Below are positions 19,516 to 29,501 of a stretch of 55,805 nt of DNA, one piece after another; position 1 is the first letter of the stretch; every line of letters begins with the position of its first letter. This DNA is from Nitrospinaceae bacterium (GTDB lineage Bacteria; Nitrospinota; Nitrospinia; Nitrospinales; VA-1), in NCBI GenBank assembly GCA_029261695.1, contig JAJDAV010000039.1, positions 1-55,805 of the forward strand, in the 5' to 3' direction. The notes below the pieces were generated by a model. That model saw only the letters and a program-made list of their open reading frames with translations, ran no database searches and was not told the origin of the DNA. Made by a program: the position numbers and the translations under genes.

Positions 19516-21285
19516 TCAGGCAGGTATTATTTTTTCCTGGAAGCTTAAATCTCGATCAAAATCATCTGGAAACCGGGTTCGCATTTCCTTAGCAATAAAT
19601 TGAGATATTTCTTCCACAGAACTCAAATTTAACACATGATCGGCCATTTGGCGAGCTTCTTCCAGGCGAATTAACCGAATTATTTTTTTTACTTTGGGGA
19701 TTGAATGGGGTTCCATACTAAGGTCGTGCAGATCTCCTAAACCGAGCAAGAGCATGGTTGCCATCGGGTCGCCCCCTAGCTCACCGCAAATAGAAACTTT
19801 TTTGTTGGCCTTTTTTGCTGCATCAAATATTTGCTTTAAGGCCCTTATTACTGCCGGATGAAAGGGTTGGTACAAGTGGGCCACATTTTCATTTACCCGA
19901 TCAATGGCTAGAAGGTATTGAATTAAATCATTGGTTCCTATGCTGATGAAATTGACATGTTCTAGAATATGGTCAATACATATTGTGGCTGCGGGAGTTT
20001 CAATCATTGCACCGATTTCGATATTTTCGTCAAAAGGGATTTGATCCTCTTTCAATAATTCTTTTGCTTTTTGCAATAGTTCATTGGCCTGGATTATCTC
20101 TGATACTGAAGAGATCATGGGATAAAGTACTTTTACGTTTCCATATAGACTTGCTCTAAGAATCCCTTTCAACTGACTCAAAAATAATTCCGGTTTGGCC
20201 AGGGATAATCGAATGCCTCTTAATCCCAACGCCGGATTGTCTTCATCATTTGTGGGAATACCGGCGAGTTGTTTATCCATGCCGATGTCTAAGGTACGGA
20301 TGACCACCGGTCTTTTACCCATTTCCTGGGCGACTGCTTTGAAATTTTCATATAATTCTCTTTCACCCGGAAGGTTACTGGCAGACATGTAAAGAAATTC
20401 AGTTCGGTAAAGTCCAACCCCTTCAGCACCAAACTTGCGCAGAGTCTTGGCTTCTTGATTGGATTCGATGTTTGCTAATAGATGAATTTGGTGGCCATCA
20501 AGAGTTTCTGCTGATTGATGGATGTTGGCTAATAATCGCTCTTCGTATCTTCGATAGTTTTCCTGCTTTTTTAGAAAATACTGTGAATTTTCCTCATTCG
20601 GGTGAACGATTACTTCTCCATCTATGCCATCTACGACAACGTTATCCCCAGTGTTGATTTGTGATGTTAGATTTTTTATTCCAGTGACAGCGGGAATTCC
20701 CAATGCTGCAGCAAATATCCCTACATGAGAGGTCTTACCACCGGTTTCCGTAGCTAATCCTTTTATAAAGTTTCTAGGCATACTTAATGTGTCGGATGGG
20801 CTTAAGGAATGGGTGACTATAATTACTGGTTCTTGAATGTCGGACAATGTTTCCTGAGAGTGACCGATTAAATTTCTAAGTATGGCCTGGACGAGGAGGT
20901 CGAGGTCATCTTTTTTCCCCTTTAAATAGTCATCGTTTATATTGTCAAAAAGATTGAGGAAGTTTTGCAGGGTTTGATTTAGTGTCCACTCGGCATTTGT
21001 ACGATTCTTTCTAATATTCTCAATCGTATCATTTACCAGAATATCGTCATCAAGCAGAAGGGTATATGTGTCCAGGATAACAGCGTATTTATCGGCAATT
21101 TTTTCTGCACGATTTTTAATGTCAACCATTTGCACTTTTGTTTTTGCAATTGCATCACGAAATCTCTGTATTTCATTTTCTACTTCGTGATCTTCAAGTT
21201 TTTGCTTGAGGATGCAGAATTTTGAACGGTCCAGCAAATATGCTTTTCCGATAGCTACCCCTTTGGATACTGCAATGCCTTTCAT
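19516..21285 (-). CDS. ptsI: Phosphoenolpyruvate-protein phosphotransferase (PTS enzyme I)
   Basis: MKGIAVSKGVAIGKAYLLDR start (CAT 21283-21285); GGKTSHVGIFAAALGIPAV active-site His region; GVGLYRTEFLYM; SICGELGGDP. Upstream extension in the ORF track is likely artefactual. Confidence 0.95.
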   Translation of the reverse strand: MKGIAVSKGVAIGKAYLLDRSKFCILKQKLEDHEVENEIQRFRDAIAKTKVQMVDIKNRAEKIADKYAVILDTYTLLLDDDILVNDTIENIRKNRTNAEWTLNQTLQNFLNLFDNINDDYLKGKKDDLDLLVQAILRNLIGHSQETLSDIQEPVIIVTHSLSPSDTLSMPRNFIKGLATETGGKTSHVGIFAAALGIPAVTGIKNLTSQINTGDNVVVDGIDGEVIVHPNEENSQYFLKKQENYRRYEERLLANIHQSAETLDGHQIHLLANIESNQEAKTLRKFGAEGVGLYRTEFLYMSASNLPGERELYENFKAVAQEMGKRPVVIRTLDIGMDKQLAGIPTNDEDNPALGLRGIRLSLAKPELFLSQLKGILRASLYGNVKVLYPMISSVSEIIQANELLQKAKELLKEDQIPFDENIEIGAMIETPAATICIDHILEHVNFISIGTNDLIQYLLAIDRVNENVAHLYQPFHPAVIRALKQIFDAAKKANKKVSICGELGGDPMATMLLLGLGDLHDLSMEPHSIPKVKKIIRLIRLEEARQMADHVLNLSSVEEISQFIAKEMRTRFPDDFDRDLSFQEKIIPA

Positions 21286-21295
21286 ATTATTTTTT

Positions 21296-21760
21296 TCAAA
21301 TGAATTTGGAGTCTTCTTCCAAAAGTATGGAATAAATAGCACTGGAATCCTGAGCTTTAAGAATTCCTTCGCGCAAACCTTGATTTTTGAAAAGTCGAGA
21401 AATTCGTGCAAGAGCCTTTAGATGTTGGCCGGTTGAGTGTGCAGGGGCAATAACCATGCAAACAAAGTGTACTGGTTTTTGATCTAGAGACTCAAAGTCC
21501 ACGCCATTTAATGATCTTGCAAATACGGTTATGATTTGAGTTAGCTCTTCAGATTTCCCATGGGGGATGGCAACATTTTCGCCAATCCCAGTGCTTCCCA
21601 GTTTTTCACGTTCCATAAGGGTTTCAAAAAGGGCTTGATCGTTTTGTATAATATTGTTCTTCTTAAGACATTCGGTCATTTCTTTTATGATTTCTAATTT
21701 ATTTTGACCGACCAAATCTGCAATGACAGATTCTTTTTTTAGTATTTCATCGATTTTCAT
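21296..21760 (-). CDS. ptsN: PTS EIIA-Ntr-like regulatory protein
   Basis: EKLGSTGIGENVAIPHGKSEEL phosphorylation-site motif. Confidence 0.93.
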   Translation of the reverse strand: MKIDEILKKESVIADLVGQNKLEIIKEMTECLKKNNIIQNDQALFETLMEREKLGSTGIGENVAIPHGKSEELTQIITVFARSLNGVDFESLDQKPVHFVCMVIAPAHSTGQHLKALARISRLFKNQGLREGILKAQDSSAIYSILLEEDSKFI

Positions 21761-21789
21761 ATGTGTATTCTGTTTCCCCGATACTCAGA

Positions 21790-22119
21790 TTAGTCCAAAA
21801 TTTGATTTTTTGATTGATTCCCTTTTTTGTTTCGCAAATCTTTTGCTTTTTCTTTATGTTTGCGAATTTGCTTCTCCATTTTATCTAAGGATTTGTCCAT
21901 GGATGTATAGAGATCATTTGTTTCCTCTTGGCTATGGAGAGTGAACTCTTTGGTTTTTACTGTGATTTCTGCAAAATGTCGGTGTTTTTCTACAGCAAGC
22001 GCCACGTGAACATCAGCTTCTTCCCCAAGGTCATAAATAGTCTTGTCCATTTTACTGTTTAGGTGATCACGAATACCATCGGTTATCTCAATTTTTCTTC
22101 CTGTTACAGTCAATTTCAT
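21790..22119 (-). CDS. hpf: Ribosome hibernation promoting factor, short form
   Basis: MKLTVTGRKIEITDGIRDHLNSKMDKTI...; 109 aa; located between rpoN and ptsN. Confidence 0.92.
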   Translation of the reverse strand: MKLTVTGRKIEITDGIRDHLNSKMDKTIYDLGEEADVHVALAVEKHRHFAEITVKTKEFTLHSQEETNDLYTSMDKSLDKMEKQIRKHKEKAKDLRNKKGNQSKNQILD

Positions 22120-22201
22120 ATGCGTCTCCTAAAAATGCAATCAATACCTACTATTTTAAACTTGAAATGATTCTGAGTAAATTAAAAGCGGATGGATTTG
22201 A

Positions 22202-23632
22202 TCAAAAAAACTTTTTCCTTTTGCTGGCCGGTGGGATATTAAGTTCTTTTCTATATTTGGTAATGGTTCGTCTGGCAATTTTGGCGTTTTTCCTCATTAG
22301 AACTTGAACCATTTGATCATCTGTGTAAGGGCTGTTGCCATCCTCATCAGCTATCACTTCCTTAATCATATTTTTCACTCTTATAGAGGATAGGCTGTTT
22401 CCCATATAAGATTTAATGCCACTATGAAAGAAGAATTTTAATTCAAAAATTCCCTGAGGGGTATCAATATACTTGTTAGTGGTGATGCGGCTTACCGTTG
22501 ATTCGTGCATTTCTATATCCTTTGCCACATCCTTTAAAACCATGGGTTGTAAGTAAGATAGCCCATTATCCAAAAAGCTTTTTTGCAATTTTACAATGCT
22601 CTTTCCGACCTTGTAAATGGTTTGTCGACGTTGATCAATACTTTTAATCAGCCACAATGCGGAGCGATATTTTTCATCAAGATACTCTTTTGTTTGGCCT
22701 TCCTTGGTTGTGTTTAGCAGATTTTGATAAAATGCATTGATCTTGATATTAGGTACGCCCTCATCGTTTAACGAAACATCATAACCTTCATCGGTTTTGA
22801 ATACGACAAGGTCGGGAGTTACGTAATCGACGGCTTCTGAGTTGAATGCGGTACCGGGCTTGGGATTAAACTCTCTTATGGTGCCCAGCGCATCTAGAAC
22901 ATTATTTATGTCTGTTTTTAGTTCGGCTGCCACTTTGGGTAAATATCTATCTTCAAGGCGATCCAGATATTTTTCAATTAATATATCAACCAGGGGATTT
23001 CTTTCAGGCAGGTCTTGAGCTTGGATCATAAGACATTCTTGAAGCGAGCGTGCTGCTACACCCAAGGGTTCAAACTTTTGAATAATTTTTAATACCCGTT
23101 CGACATTATTTTCATCCGTATGGCAGATTTCTGCTATTTCGGATAATTCGGCACCCAGGTAGCCGTCTTTTTGAATATTTCCAATGATGCCAGACCCGAT
23201 AAACTTGTCTGTGTCTGATTCAATAGTGAGGTTTAATTGCCAATATAAGTGATCGGATAATGAAGCTTCTTTTCTGTAGGTAGCTTCAATGGAGGGCTTT
23301 TCTGTAATACTTTCAGCAGACATTCCTTGGTCAATATTGTTTTGAAAGTAGCTTTCCCAATCCACTTCTTGTTCTTGAGAATCTTGTGAGGTCTCGGAAA
23401 AAGAATCGTAGTCTTCGTCCCCATCCTCTTTTATTTTTTCGTCAGGCGAATCAATGTCATCTTCTTCCAGCATCTCTTCCAGAACAGGGTTGTCGATGAT
23501 TTCTTGTCTAACCAACTGCGCTAATTCCAGTCGTGCAAGTGGTAGAAGTTTAATAGCCTGCTGGAGCATAGGTGTCATGACCAGCTTCTGGCTCATTTTC
23601 AAGTTCAAATTCATTTTCATTTCCATCGCCAT
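22202..23632 (-). CDS. rpoN: RNA polymerase sigma-54 factor
   Basis: LKMSQKLVMTPMLQQAIKLLPLARLELAQLVRQEI region I; C-terminal RpoN box ARRTITKYRKELNIPPASKRKK. Confidence 0.97.
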   Translation of the reverse strand: MAMEMKMNLNLKMSQKLVMTPMLQQAIKLLPLARLELAQLVRQEIIDNPVLEEMLEEDDIDSPDEKIKEDGDEDYDSFSETSQDSQEQEVDWESYFQNNIDQGMSAESITEKPSIEATYRKEASLSDHLYWQLNLTIESDTDKFIGSGIIGNIQKDGYLGAELSEIAEICHTDENNVERVLKIIQKFEPLGVAARSLQECLMIQAQDLPERNPLVDILIEKYLDRLEDRYLPKVAAELKTDINNVLDALGTIREFNPKPGTAFNSEAVDYVTPDLVVFKTDEGYDVSLNDEGVPNIKINAFYQNLLNTTKEGQTKEYLDEKYRSALWLIKSIDQRRQTIYKVGKSIVKLQKSFLDNGLSYLQPMVLKDVAKDIEMHESTVSRITTNKYIDTPQGIFELKFFFHSGIKSYMGNSLSSIRVKNMIKEVIADEDGNSPYTDDQMVQVLMRKNAKIARRTITKYRKELNIPPASKRKKFF

Positions 23633-23646
23633 AATTTTTTCTCCGG

Positions 23647-24369
23647 CTAAAATGAAAACTGGTCGCCAAGGTAAATTTGCTTTACCTTTTCATCCTGCGC
23701 GACCTGATGAGGTGAACCTGAACAGATAATTTCACCCTCGTTAATGATATAGGCGCGATCGGTTATGCTTAAGGTCTCGCGAACACTATGGTCAGTTATT
23801 AACACTCCAATTCCTTTGTTTTTTAGTTGCGAGATGATTGATTGAATATCCGCAACGGCTATCGGATCAATTCCCGCAAAAGGTTCGTCCAGTAACACAA
23901 ATACCGGAGAAGTTGCTAAGGCGCGGCTAATTTCTACTCGTCTTCTCTCACCACCCGAGAGAGCGTAGGCCATGGAATCTTTTATGTGAAGAATGTTTAG
24001 TTCTCTAAGTAAAGATCGAGCCTTTTTTTTTCTATCAAACTTAGAGAGTTTTTGTGATTCCAAAACAGCCATAACATTCTCTTCAACGGTTAGTTTTCTG
24101 AAAACCGAGGGTTCCTGAGGCAAATAGCTAACACCTTTTTTAGCTCGCTTATGCATAGGGTAGTTGGTGACGTCTTCATCATTTAATAGAACCTGCCCAC
24201 CATCCGGGTGGGTGAGGCCTACCACCATATAAAAAGTAGTGGTTTTTCCGGCCCCATTGGGACCCAGTAACCCCACAACTTCTCCTTGATTGATTTCCAG
24301 ACTTACCCTGTTAACCACCTTTCGCGACCGGAAAGATTTAACGAGGTTTTTGATTCTCAGACCAGCCAC
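23647..24369 (-). CDS. lptB: LPS export ABC transporter ATP-binding protein
   Basis: GLLGPNGAGKTTTFYMVVGL Walker A; LSGGERRRVEISRAL; directly upstream of rpoN. Confidence 0.96.
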   Translation of the reverse strand: MAGLRIKNLVKSFRSRKVVNRVSLEINQGEVVGLLGPNGAGKTTTFYMVVGLTHPDGGQVLLNDEDVTNYPMHKRAKKGVSYLPQEPSVFRKLTVEENVMAVLESQKLSKFDRKKKARSLLRELNILHIKDSMAYALSGGERRRVEISRALATSPVFVLLDEPFAGIDPIAVADIQSIISQLKNKGIGVLITDHSVRETLSITDRAYIINEGEIICSGSPHQVAQDEKVKQIYLGDQFSF

Positions 24370-24408
24370 ATCAATTATTCTTTAAAAGGAGGTTTGATTA
24401 TATTTATT

Positions 24409-24921
24409 CTAGTTTGAAGGATTCTCTTTTCGTTCTTTTTTATCATCATCTTTTGGATAAATTTTCATGCGGACTCTGTTATTTGCAACAAAACGATCTT
24501 TGTCCAAAAGAAATATCATTTCGCGTCCTTCGATCATATTACTGTCTTCCCATGCTGTTGCTTTTGGGGTGCCAGTAAGGATGATTTTTTGCAATTTATC
24601 TAAATAAATTGCTTTATCGCCCTTGGCTCGCTTTTTTCCTCGTGTTATGAAAACATTACCGAGGGCTACAATTTCATCTGTTTCCTTTTTATCCTTGGTG
24701 TTGTAGACCTCGAGAATATCGGAGGTTATTTTCAAGTCACCCCAATAACCCACAACATTTCCTGAAAAAATAATTTTTAATCCACCATCTTCAGATCGCA
24801 TGCGGTCCGAAGTGATTTCAACCGGGTCTTTTTCCTTACTAATGAGTGGAGAAGGTATTTGTAAGGAAAACACCAAGGCAAGGGTGATTAAGAAAATAGA
24901 TTTTTTAATGTTTTTAGTCAT
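24409..24921 (-). CDS. lptA: LPS transport periplasmic protein LptA
   Basis: Signal-like N-terminus after MTKNIKKSIFLITLALVFS; OstA-like DPVEITSDRMRSEDGGLKIIFSGNVVGYWGDLKITSDILEVY. Start at CAT 24919-24921 avoids overlap with lptC. Confidence 0.88.
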   Translation of the reverse strand: MTKNIKKSIFLITLALVFSLQIPSPLISKEKDPVEITSDRMRSEDGGLKIIFSGNVVGYWGDLKITSDILEVYNTKDKKETDEIVALGNVFITRGKKRAKGDKAIYLDKLQKIILTGTPKATAWEDSNMIEGREMIFLLDKDRFVANNRVRMKIYPKDDDKKERKENPSN

Positions 24922-24925
24922 ATTT

Positions 24926-25369
24926 TTATTTAGAAAGCTTTGTGTTTGCCGTTCCATCTTTTTCCGCCTGAAATCTTCCAGCCAATGATTGTGAGTCACC
25001 TCTTAACTTTACTTGGCCGACCAAATCAATGTCTTTTGAACTATTATTATAAGTGCCTGATTCTGCTGTAATCACATAAGGGTGCTTGTTCTCTTTGGGG
25101 AGAATCATTTCGACATCTTTTAAACGGGTTACATCCTCTTGATTATTGATTTGAGCCAACCCTGCTTTTAAAATCCATTCTTTTTTACCTTTAACTTCAT
25201 GGGTTACTTTGAAATTTTCGATTTCAACATCCACCCCTTTTTCCATTATTTTGACCTTTACGTTTCCCATTTCTACTTTATTGTCCTCAACCTTATAGAA
25301 ATAAAATCCGGCCAGACTAATAACTCCAAAAGCAATAATCAGTAAGATAACTCGGACGACATTGATCAT
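24926..25369 (-). CDS. lptC: LPS export protein LptC
   Basis: N-terminal TM then LptC-like beta-rich region; upstream of lptA-lptB. Confidence 0.85.
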   Translation of the reverse strand: MINVVRVILLIIAFGVISLAGFYFYKVEDNKVEMGNVKVKIMEKGVDVEIENFKVTHEVKGKKEWILKAGLAQINNQEDVTRLKDVEMILPKENKHPYVITAESGTYNNSSKDIDLVGQVKLRGDSQSLAGRFQAEKDGTANTKLSK

Positions 25370-25445
25370 TTAACTAGTTAATTTTTAAAGAATTATGCAC
25401 TTATGCAAATGGCATACCACGGGTTGATGATGCCATAGGGGTGGG

Positions 25446-25931
25446 TCAAAGTAAAGGGAAAAGGGGGGGTGTTCTGGGTGTTAGATGAAACGGTGAAAAG
25501 GTGAATTCGCGTGTGGTTTCATTCTCATTGCTAATATGAATTTCCAGGCGTTCATGAATCCCAAATTTAAACTCTTCTGGTTTTTTATCGGATTGTAATT
25601 TTTCCGACCATTCGATGATTGTAATTGCTTTGCTATAAATGATTTCTTCCAAGCCAAGATTGTTTATCTCATTTTCTGTTTCAAGTCGGTAAAGATCTAT
25701 GTGGAAGATAGGTGTTTTCCCTTGGTATTCATTAATCAGGGTGAATGTGGGGCTTCGAATGTAGGTTTTATTATCCAGTCCCGCTCCAAGGCAAATGCCT
25801 TGTGTTAGGCAGGTTTTACCTGCACCTAAATCGCCAAAAAGTAAAACCAGATCACCTTCAATCAACTTGGCGCCGAGCTTAATTCCTAGTTGCAAGGTTT
25901 CCTCCGGGTTTTTGGTAATTATTTTAGTCAT
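25446..25931 (-). CDS. tsaE: tRNA threonylcarbamoyladenosine biosynthesis ATPase TsaE
   Basis: VLLFGDLGAGKTCLTQGICLGAG; SPTFTLINEYQG; HIDLYRLE; ITIIEWSEK. Confidence 0.95.
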   Translation of the reverse strand: MTKIITKNPEETLQLGIKLGAKLIEGDLVLLFGDLGAGKTCLTQGICLGAGLDNKTYIRSPTFTLINEYQGKTPIFHIDLYRLETENEINNLGLEEIIYSKAITIIEWSEKLQSDKKPEEFKFGIHERLEIHISNENETTREFTFSPFHLTPRTPPLFPLL

Positions 25932-27469
25932 GGTAGAACTCGTTTTAAGGCATCTGGCAGACTTCTTAGCAGGTCTCCTGCAATCAAGCTGCTTTGGGTT
26001 TCACCGCTTGCAAAGAGGTCTCCAGATTGACCATGGATATATGCCCCGGCTACTGCGGCATTCTGCAGGGAAATATTTTGTGCTGCTAATCCCGCGATGA
26101 TCCCTGTCAATACATCACCCGAGCCTCCTGTTGCCATACCTGGATTGCCCGAAGGATTGATGAAAACATCTCCATCTGGTGTTCCCACAAGGCTAGGAGC
26201 ACCTTTTAATAGCAAGATGACAGAATGTTTTTTCGCAAATTCAGAAGTGATTTTTATTCTGTCCTCTTGAATTTTTTGAGTTGATAAACCGGTGAGTCGG
26301 GACATTTCTTTAGGATGAGGAGTAAGGATTGCAGATTCCAATTTTCCCAGCCAGTCTTTATGGGTCTCAAATGCGTTGATCGCATCTGCATCCAAAATCA
26401 TGGGGCAATTGATTAGCGGCAGAAGCTCGCCGATTAAGTTCACCGTTTCGGGGTTTGTAGTCAGGCCAGGTCCTAACGCAACAGCTGTTTTACCATCTAG
26501 TAATTCTATAATCTGCTCTTTTGCTTTGAGGGAAAGAGTGCCCGCTTTTGTTTCCGCTAAGGGTACTGTCATCACTTCCATAGGGTGCAGTTCAAATGCT
26601 TTTTGGCAGCTTTCGGGTAAAGCCAGTGTGCATAAGCCACATCCTGATCTCAAGGCAGCAAGAGCCGCAAGTGCTGCTGCGCCACCTTTACCAGTAGATC
26701 CTGCCAATACCAAAACATGACCGTAATTACCTTTATGTGAATCAGGTGGACGCGCTGCAAAAATATCTTTTATATCTTCTTCTTCGACAAGTTGAATATG
26801 AATCTTCTGATTGTTCTGGTGGGGGATACCTATGTCTAACAACTCTACTTTTTTCATTACTCCAGCGGCAGGGTGCAACAAGTGGCTATTTTTGAATGAA
26901 GCTAGAGCGAAAGTGATGTCCGATTTAACATGAGGGCCTATTAATTGACCAGAGTCTGCATTTATTCCGGAATTAATATCTACGGAAGCGGTAAATTTTT
27001 TCGGTTGATTTATTTTATCAACAACGGTTTTCATGAAATCTGTTACTGGTTTAGATAGCCCTGTTCCGAATAGAGCATCGACAATAACATCTGCATGACG
27101 CAATTTGTGGTCAAAGGTATCGATGTTCTCAGGGCTTAATTCTTTTAAGGGGATTTTCATATTTCGCGTGATAATTGAATTTGTTTTGGCATCGCCTTTC
27201 AGGTCTATAAGCTTTCCCGCTAGTAAAACAGTAACGTTGGCTCCTAACTGCGTTAGATGCCTGGCAATAACGAATCCATCACCCCCATTATTTCCTTTAC
27301 CACAAAAAATAATAATTTTTTTTGAATGCAGGTTGGAAAGAATTTGTTGCAAACGTTCTACGATAGCCTTGCCAGCATTTTCCATAAGGACGATGCCAGG
27401 GATTCCTAATTCTTCTATGGCCCATCTGTCGATATCCCGCATTTGCTTGGCTGTAACTATTGGCAGCAA
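25928..27469 (-). CDS. nnr: Bifunctional NAD(P)H-hydrate epimerase / ADP-dependent dehydratase
   Basis: N-terminal YjeF_N (KIIIFCGKGNNGGDGFVIARHL) and C-terminal carbohydrate-kinase domain (ILTPHPKEMSRL, GNPGMATGGSGDVLTGIIAGL). Confidence 0.96.
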   Translation of the reverse strand: MLPIVTAKQMRDIDRWAIEELGIPGIVLMENAGKAIVERLQQILSNLHSKKIIIFCGKGNNGGDGFVIARHLTQLGANVTVLLAGKLIDLKGDAKTNSIITRNMKIPLKELSPENIDTFDHKLRHADVIVDALFGTGLSKPVTDFMKTVVDKINQPKKFTASVDINSGINADSGQLIGPHVKSDITFALASFKNSHLLHPAAGVMKKVELLDIGIPHQNNQKIHIQLVEEEDIKDIFAARPPDSHKGNYGHVLVLAGSTGKGGAAALAALAALRSGCGLCTLALPESCQKAFELHPMEVMTVPLAETKAGTLSLKAKEQIIELLDGKTAVALGPGLTTNPETVNLIGELLPLINCPMILDADAINAFETHKDWLGKLESAILTPHPKEMSRLTGLSTQKIQEDRIKITSEFAKKHSVILLLKGAPSLVGTPDGDVFINPSGNPGMATGGSGDVLTGIIAGLAAQNISLQNAAVAGAYIHGQSGDLFASGETQSSLIAGDLLRSLPDALKRVLP

Positions 27470-27530
27470 CTCAATTCTCCTGATTGTTCGAGTCTATAGA
27501 AAGTGTGTCACAAATTTTACGCCATTTAAA

Positions 27531-28151
27531 TTAAACGTAAATAGAATAGGGGTAATCTTCAGATTCTTTAAGAGCCATTTCTTCGCGGGTGGGTATTAAT
27601 CCATTGATAGCCCCAAAGAGATTGAGGTCGTCATATCCCAGGAATTGTTTTTGCTCATGGGGTAGGGAATTGAAATGATCTTGATCTGTCATAAAATTTA
27701 ATTCAAAAAAATAATTGCTGAGAAAATTTTCAAAATGAATAGGGTGTGCCTCCAATTCAGGCAGGGAATTGATTCTTTCGCTATCATTGTCATGATTGTA
27801 ATTAAAGGTGAAGCGAGCTAAAACGTCATAGAGAAAAGAATAATGATAAGAGTTCATATACTGCCATTTGGAAGAATTTTCCAGGCCGTTTTCTAATATT
27901 TGACAGATTTGTTCCAGGTAATTAATAGAATTTGTTTTTCCTGAATAGGGGTAGAACTGCAATAAGTCTTCTCTCCAATACGGCCGTGGTTGTCGTAGTA
28001 TAAAAGACATTATCTCTTTGTCTTCGCTCAAGGCAACTTGGATAAAATGGTGTGGGTCGAATCGCTCGTTATAATCCGCATTGGGCGTGACAATAACATT
28101 CGATTTGTTCAAATTGAAGGGTTCGTAAATATTGTTTTTGAAAACAAGCAT
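27531..28151 (-). CDS. Hypothetical protein, paralog A of a local pair
   Basis: 206 aa starting MLVFKNNIYEPF; alignable by eye along its length with 28825..29424. Confidence 0.85.
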   Translation of the reverse strand: MLVFKNNIYEPFNLNKSNVIVTPNADYNERFDPHHFIQVALSEDKEIMSFILRQPRPYWREDLLQFYPYSGKTNSINYLEQICQILENGLENSSKWQYMNSYHYSFLYDVLARFTFNYNHDNDSERINSLPELEAHPIHFENFLSNYFFELNFMTDQDHFNSLPHEQKQFLGYDDLNLFGAINGLIPTREEMALKESEDYPYSIYV

Positions 28152-28247
28152 GCTTGCTCTTTTGTATAATGGATCAAAAGTGATTTATTTTAATAACACT
28201 CAAAACCAGTTACAATAATTTGCAGTAAATTTGTCGGAGAGGATTTA

Positions 28248-28820
28248 TTGAAACAATCCATTTATAACATTAATGTTAAAACCATTTTTGGAGAAGAGCA
28301 AGCACTCTCGCGATTTGAGGGCAAAGTTTTACTAATTGTAAATGTTGCTTCTCAATGTGGGTTTACTCCGCAATATTCGGGTCTGCAAAAACTTTACGAA
28401 AAATATAAGGATAGAGGATTTCGTATTTTAGCCTTCCCTAGCAATGATTTTGGTCGTCAAGAGCCTGGAGAAAATAAAGACATCAAGACATTTTGCATAA
28501 AAAATTATGGGGTTTCCTTTAATCTTTTTAGCAAGGTCAAGGTTCTTGGCCCGAAACAGTCATCTCTCTATAAGTATCTGCATAAGTGTAGTTTGACTCC
28601 AGTAGGTAATACGGGGATTAAAAGTATTATAATGCGGTACGTAACGACATTTCTTCTGAAAATAAAAGGAGATACTACCCCAAAAGAGAATGAGGTGAGC
28701 TGGAATTTTCATAAATTCCTGGTCGATAAAAAGGGTTTTCCAGTGGCAAGGTTTTCAAGTGAAATTGAACCTGATTCACCCCTTTTGGTTAAACGACTGG
28801 AGGAGGAACTGGATAAGTAA
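28248..28820 (+). CDS. Glutathione/thiol peroxidase (Cys type)
   Basis: NVASQCGFTPQYSGLQKLYEKYKDRGFRILAFPSNDFGRQEPGEN; TTG start after GGAGAGGATTTA. Confidence 0.93.
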   Translation: MKQSIYNINVKTIFGEEQALSRFEGKVLLIVNVASQCGFTPQYSGLQKLYEKYKDRGFRILAFPSNDFGRQEPGENKDIKTFCIKNYGVSFNLFSKVKVLGPKQSSLYKYLHKCSLTPVGNTGIKSIIMRYVTTFLLKIKGDTTPKENEVSWNFHKFLVDKKGFPVARFSSEIEPDSPLLVKRLEEELDK

Positions 28821-28824
28821 AAGA

Positions 28825-29424
28825 TTATTTACTTATATAAGGGATTTCAGTTGTTGTTTCTAGTCGAGACTCTTCTTCTGCGGGTGCTAATTGATTGATT
28901 ACTCCAAATAAGCATGGGTCGGTAAGTTTCAAGCTCTTTTTCTCCTCGGGATCCATATTGTTAAACCTTTCGGCATCCATCAAAAAAGCGGTGCCAAAAA
29001 AATAATTATCAAGAAACGCATCAAAGTCTATCGCGCTACCATTGAGTTCAGGAAATATCTCCAACCGCTGTTGAGGCTCTGAATAGCTATAATCCTCATA
29101 GGTTCCCTGTAAACTGTCGAATAGATAGGTTAGGTGGTAGGCATTTAGAGGATGCCACACGCTTTTGTTTATCAGGCCTTCGAATAAACTTCGGGAAAAA
29201 TTATTTAGCTGAGAAATGTTACTGAATTGAGAAGCATGAGGAAATAATGTTTTAAATCTTTCGAACCCTTCACTATCAGGTAATTGATTGAGGCCGAAAA
29301 ATATTTCTCGATCTGTCATTAAAGAGTGGAATATAAAATTATAAGCATCTAAGTCTTGGTTGACTAGGTTTTCTGGGTGCGGGGTTGCAGAAGGTTCGTA
29401 TATATTTTTTTTGAAAATCAACAT
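28825..29424 (-). CDS. Hypothetical protein, paralog B of a local pair
   Basis: Start set at MLIFKKNIYEP (CAT 29422-29424), matching the N-terminus of paralog A. Confidence 0.85.
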   Translation of the reverse strand: MLIFKKNIYEPSATPHPENLVNQDLDAYNFIFHSLMTDREIFFGLNQLPDSEGFERFKTLFPHASQFSNISQLNNFSRSLFEGLINKSVWHPLNAYHLTYLFDSLQGTYEDYSYSEPQQRLEIFPELNGSAIDFDAFLDNYFFGTAFLMDAERFNNMDPEEKKSLKLTDPCLFGVINQLAPAEEESRLETTTEIPYISK

Positions 29425-29501
29425 GTTAAAATTTCTCTTAGGTTTTGTTTCAGACCATTCAGTAAAATTAATTTTATCATACAAAGCTTAGATGGAGATT
29501 T

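Noticed and set aside
25409-25436. ATGGCAT/ATGCCAT inverted repeat between lptC and tsaE
   Set aside because: 7-bp stem with a 14-nt loop and no T tract; could be chance.
27105-27599. 164-aa plus-strand ORF
   Set aside because: Antisense to the nnr epimerase/dehydratase gene; no motif.
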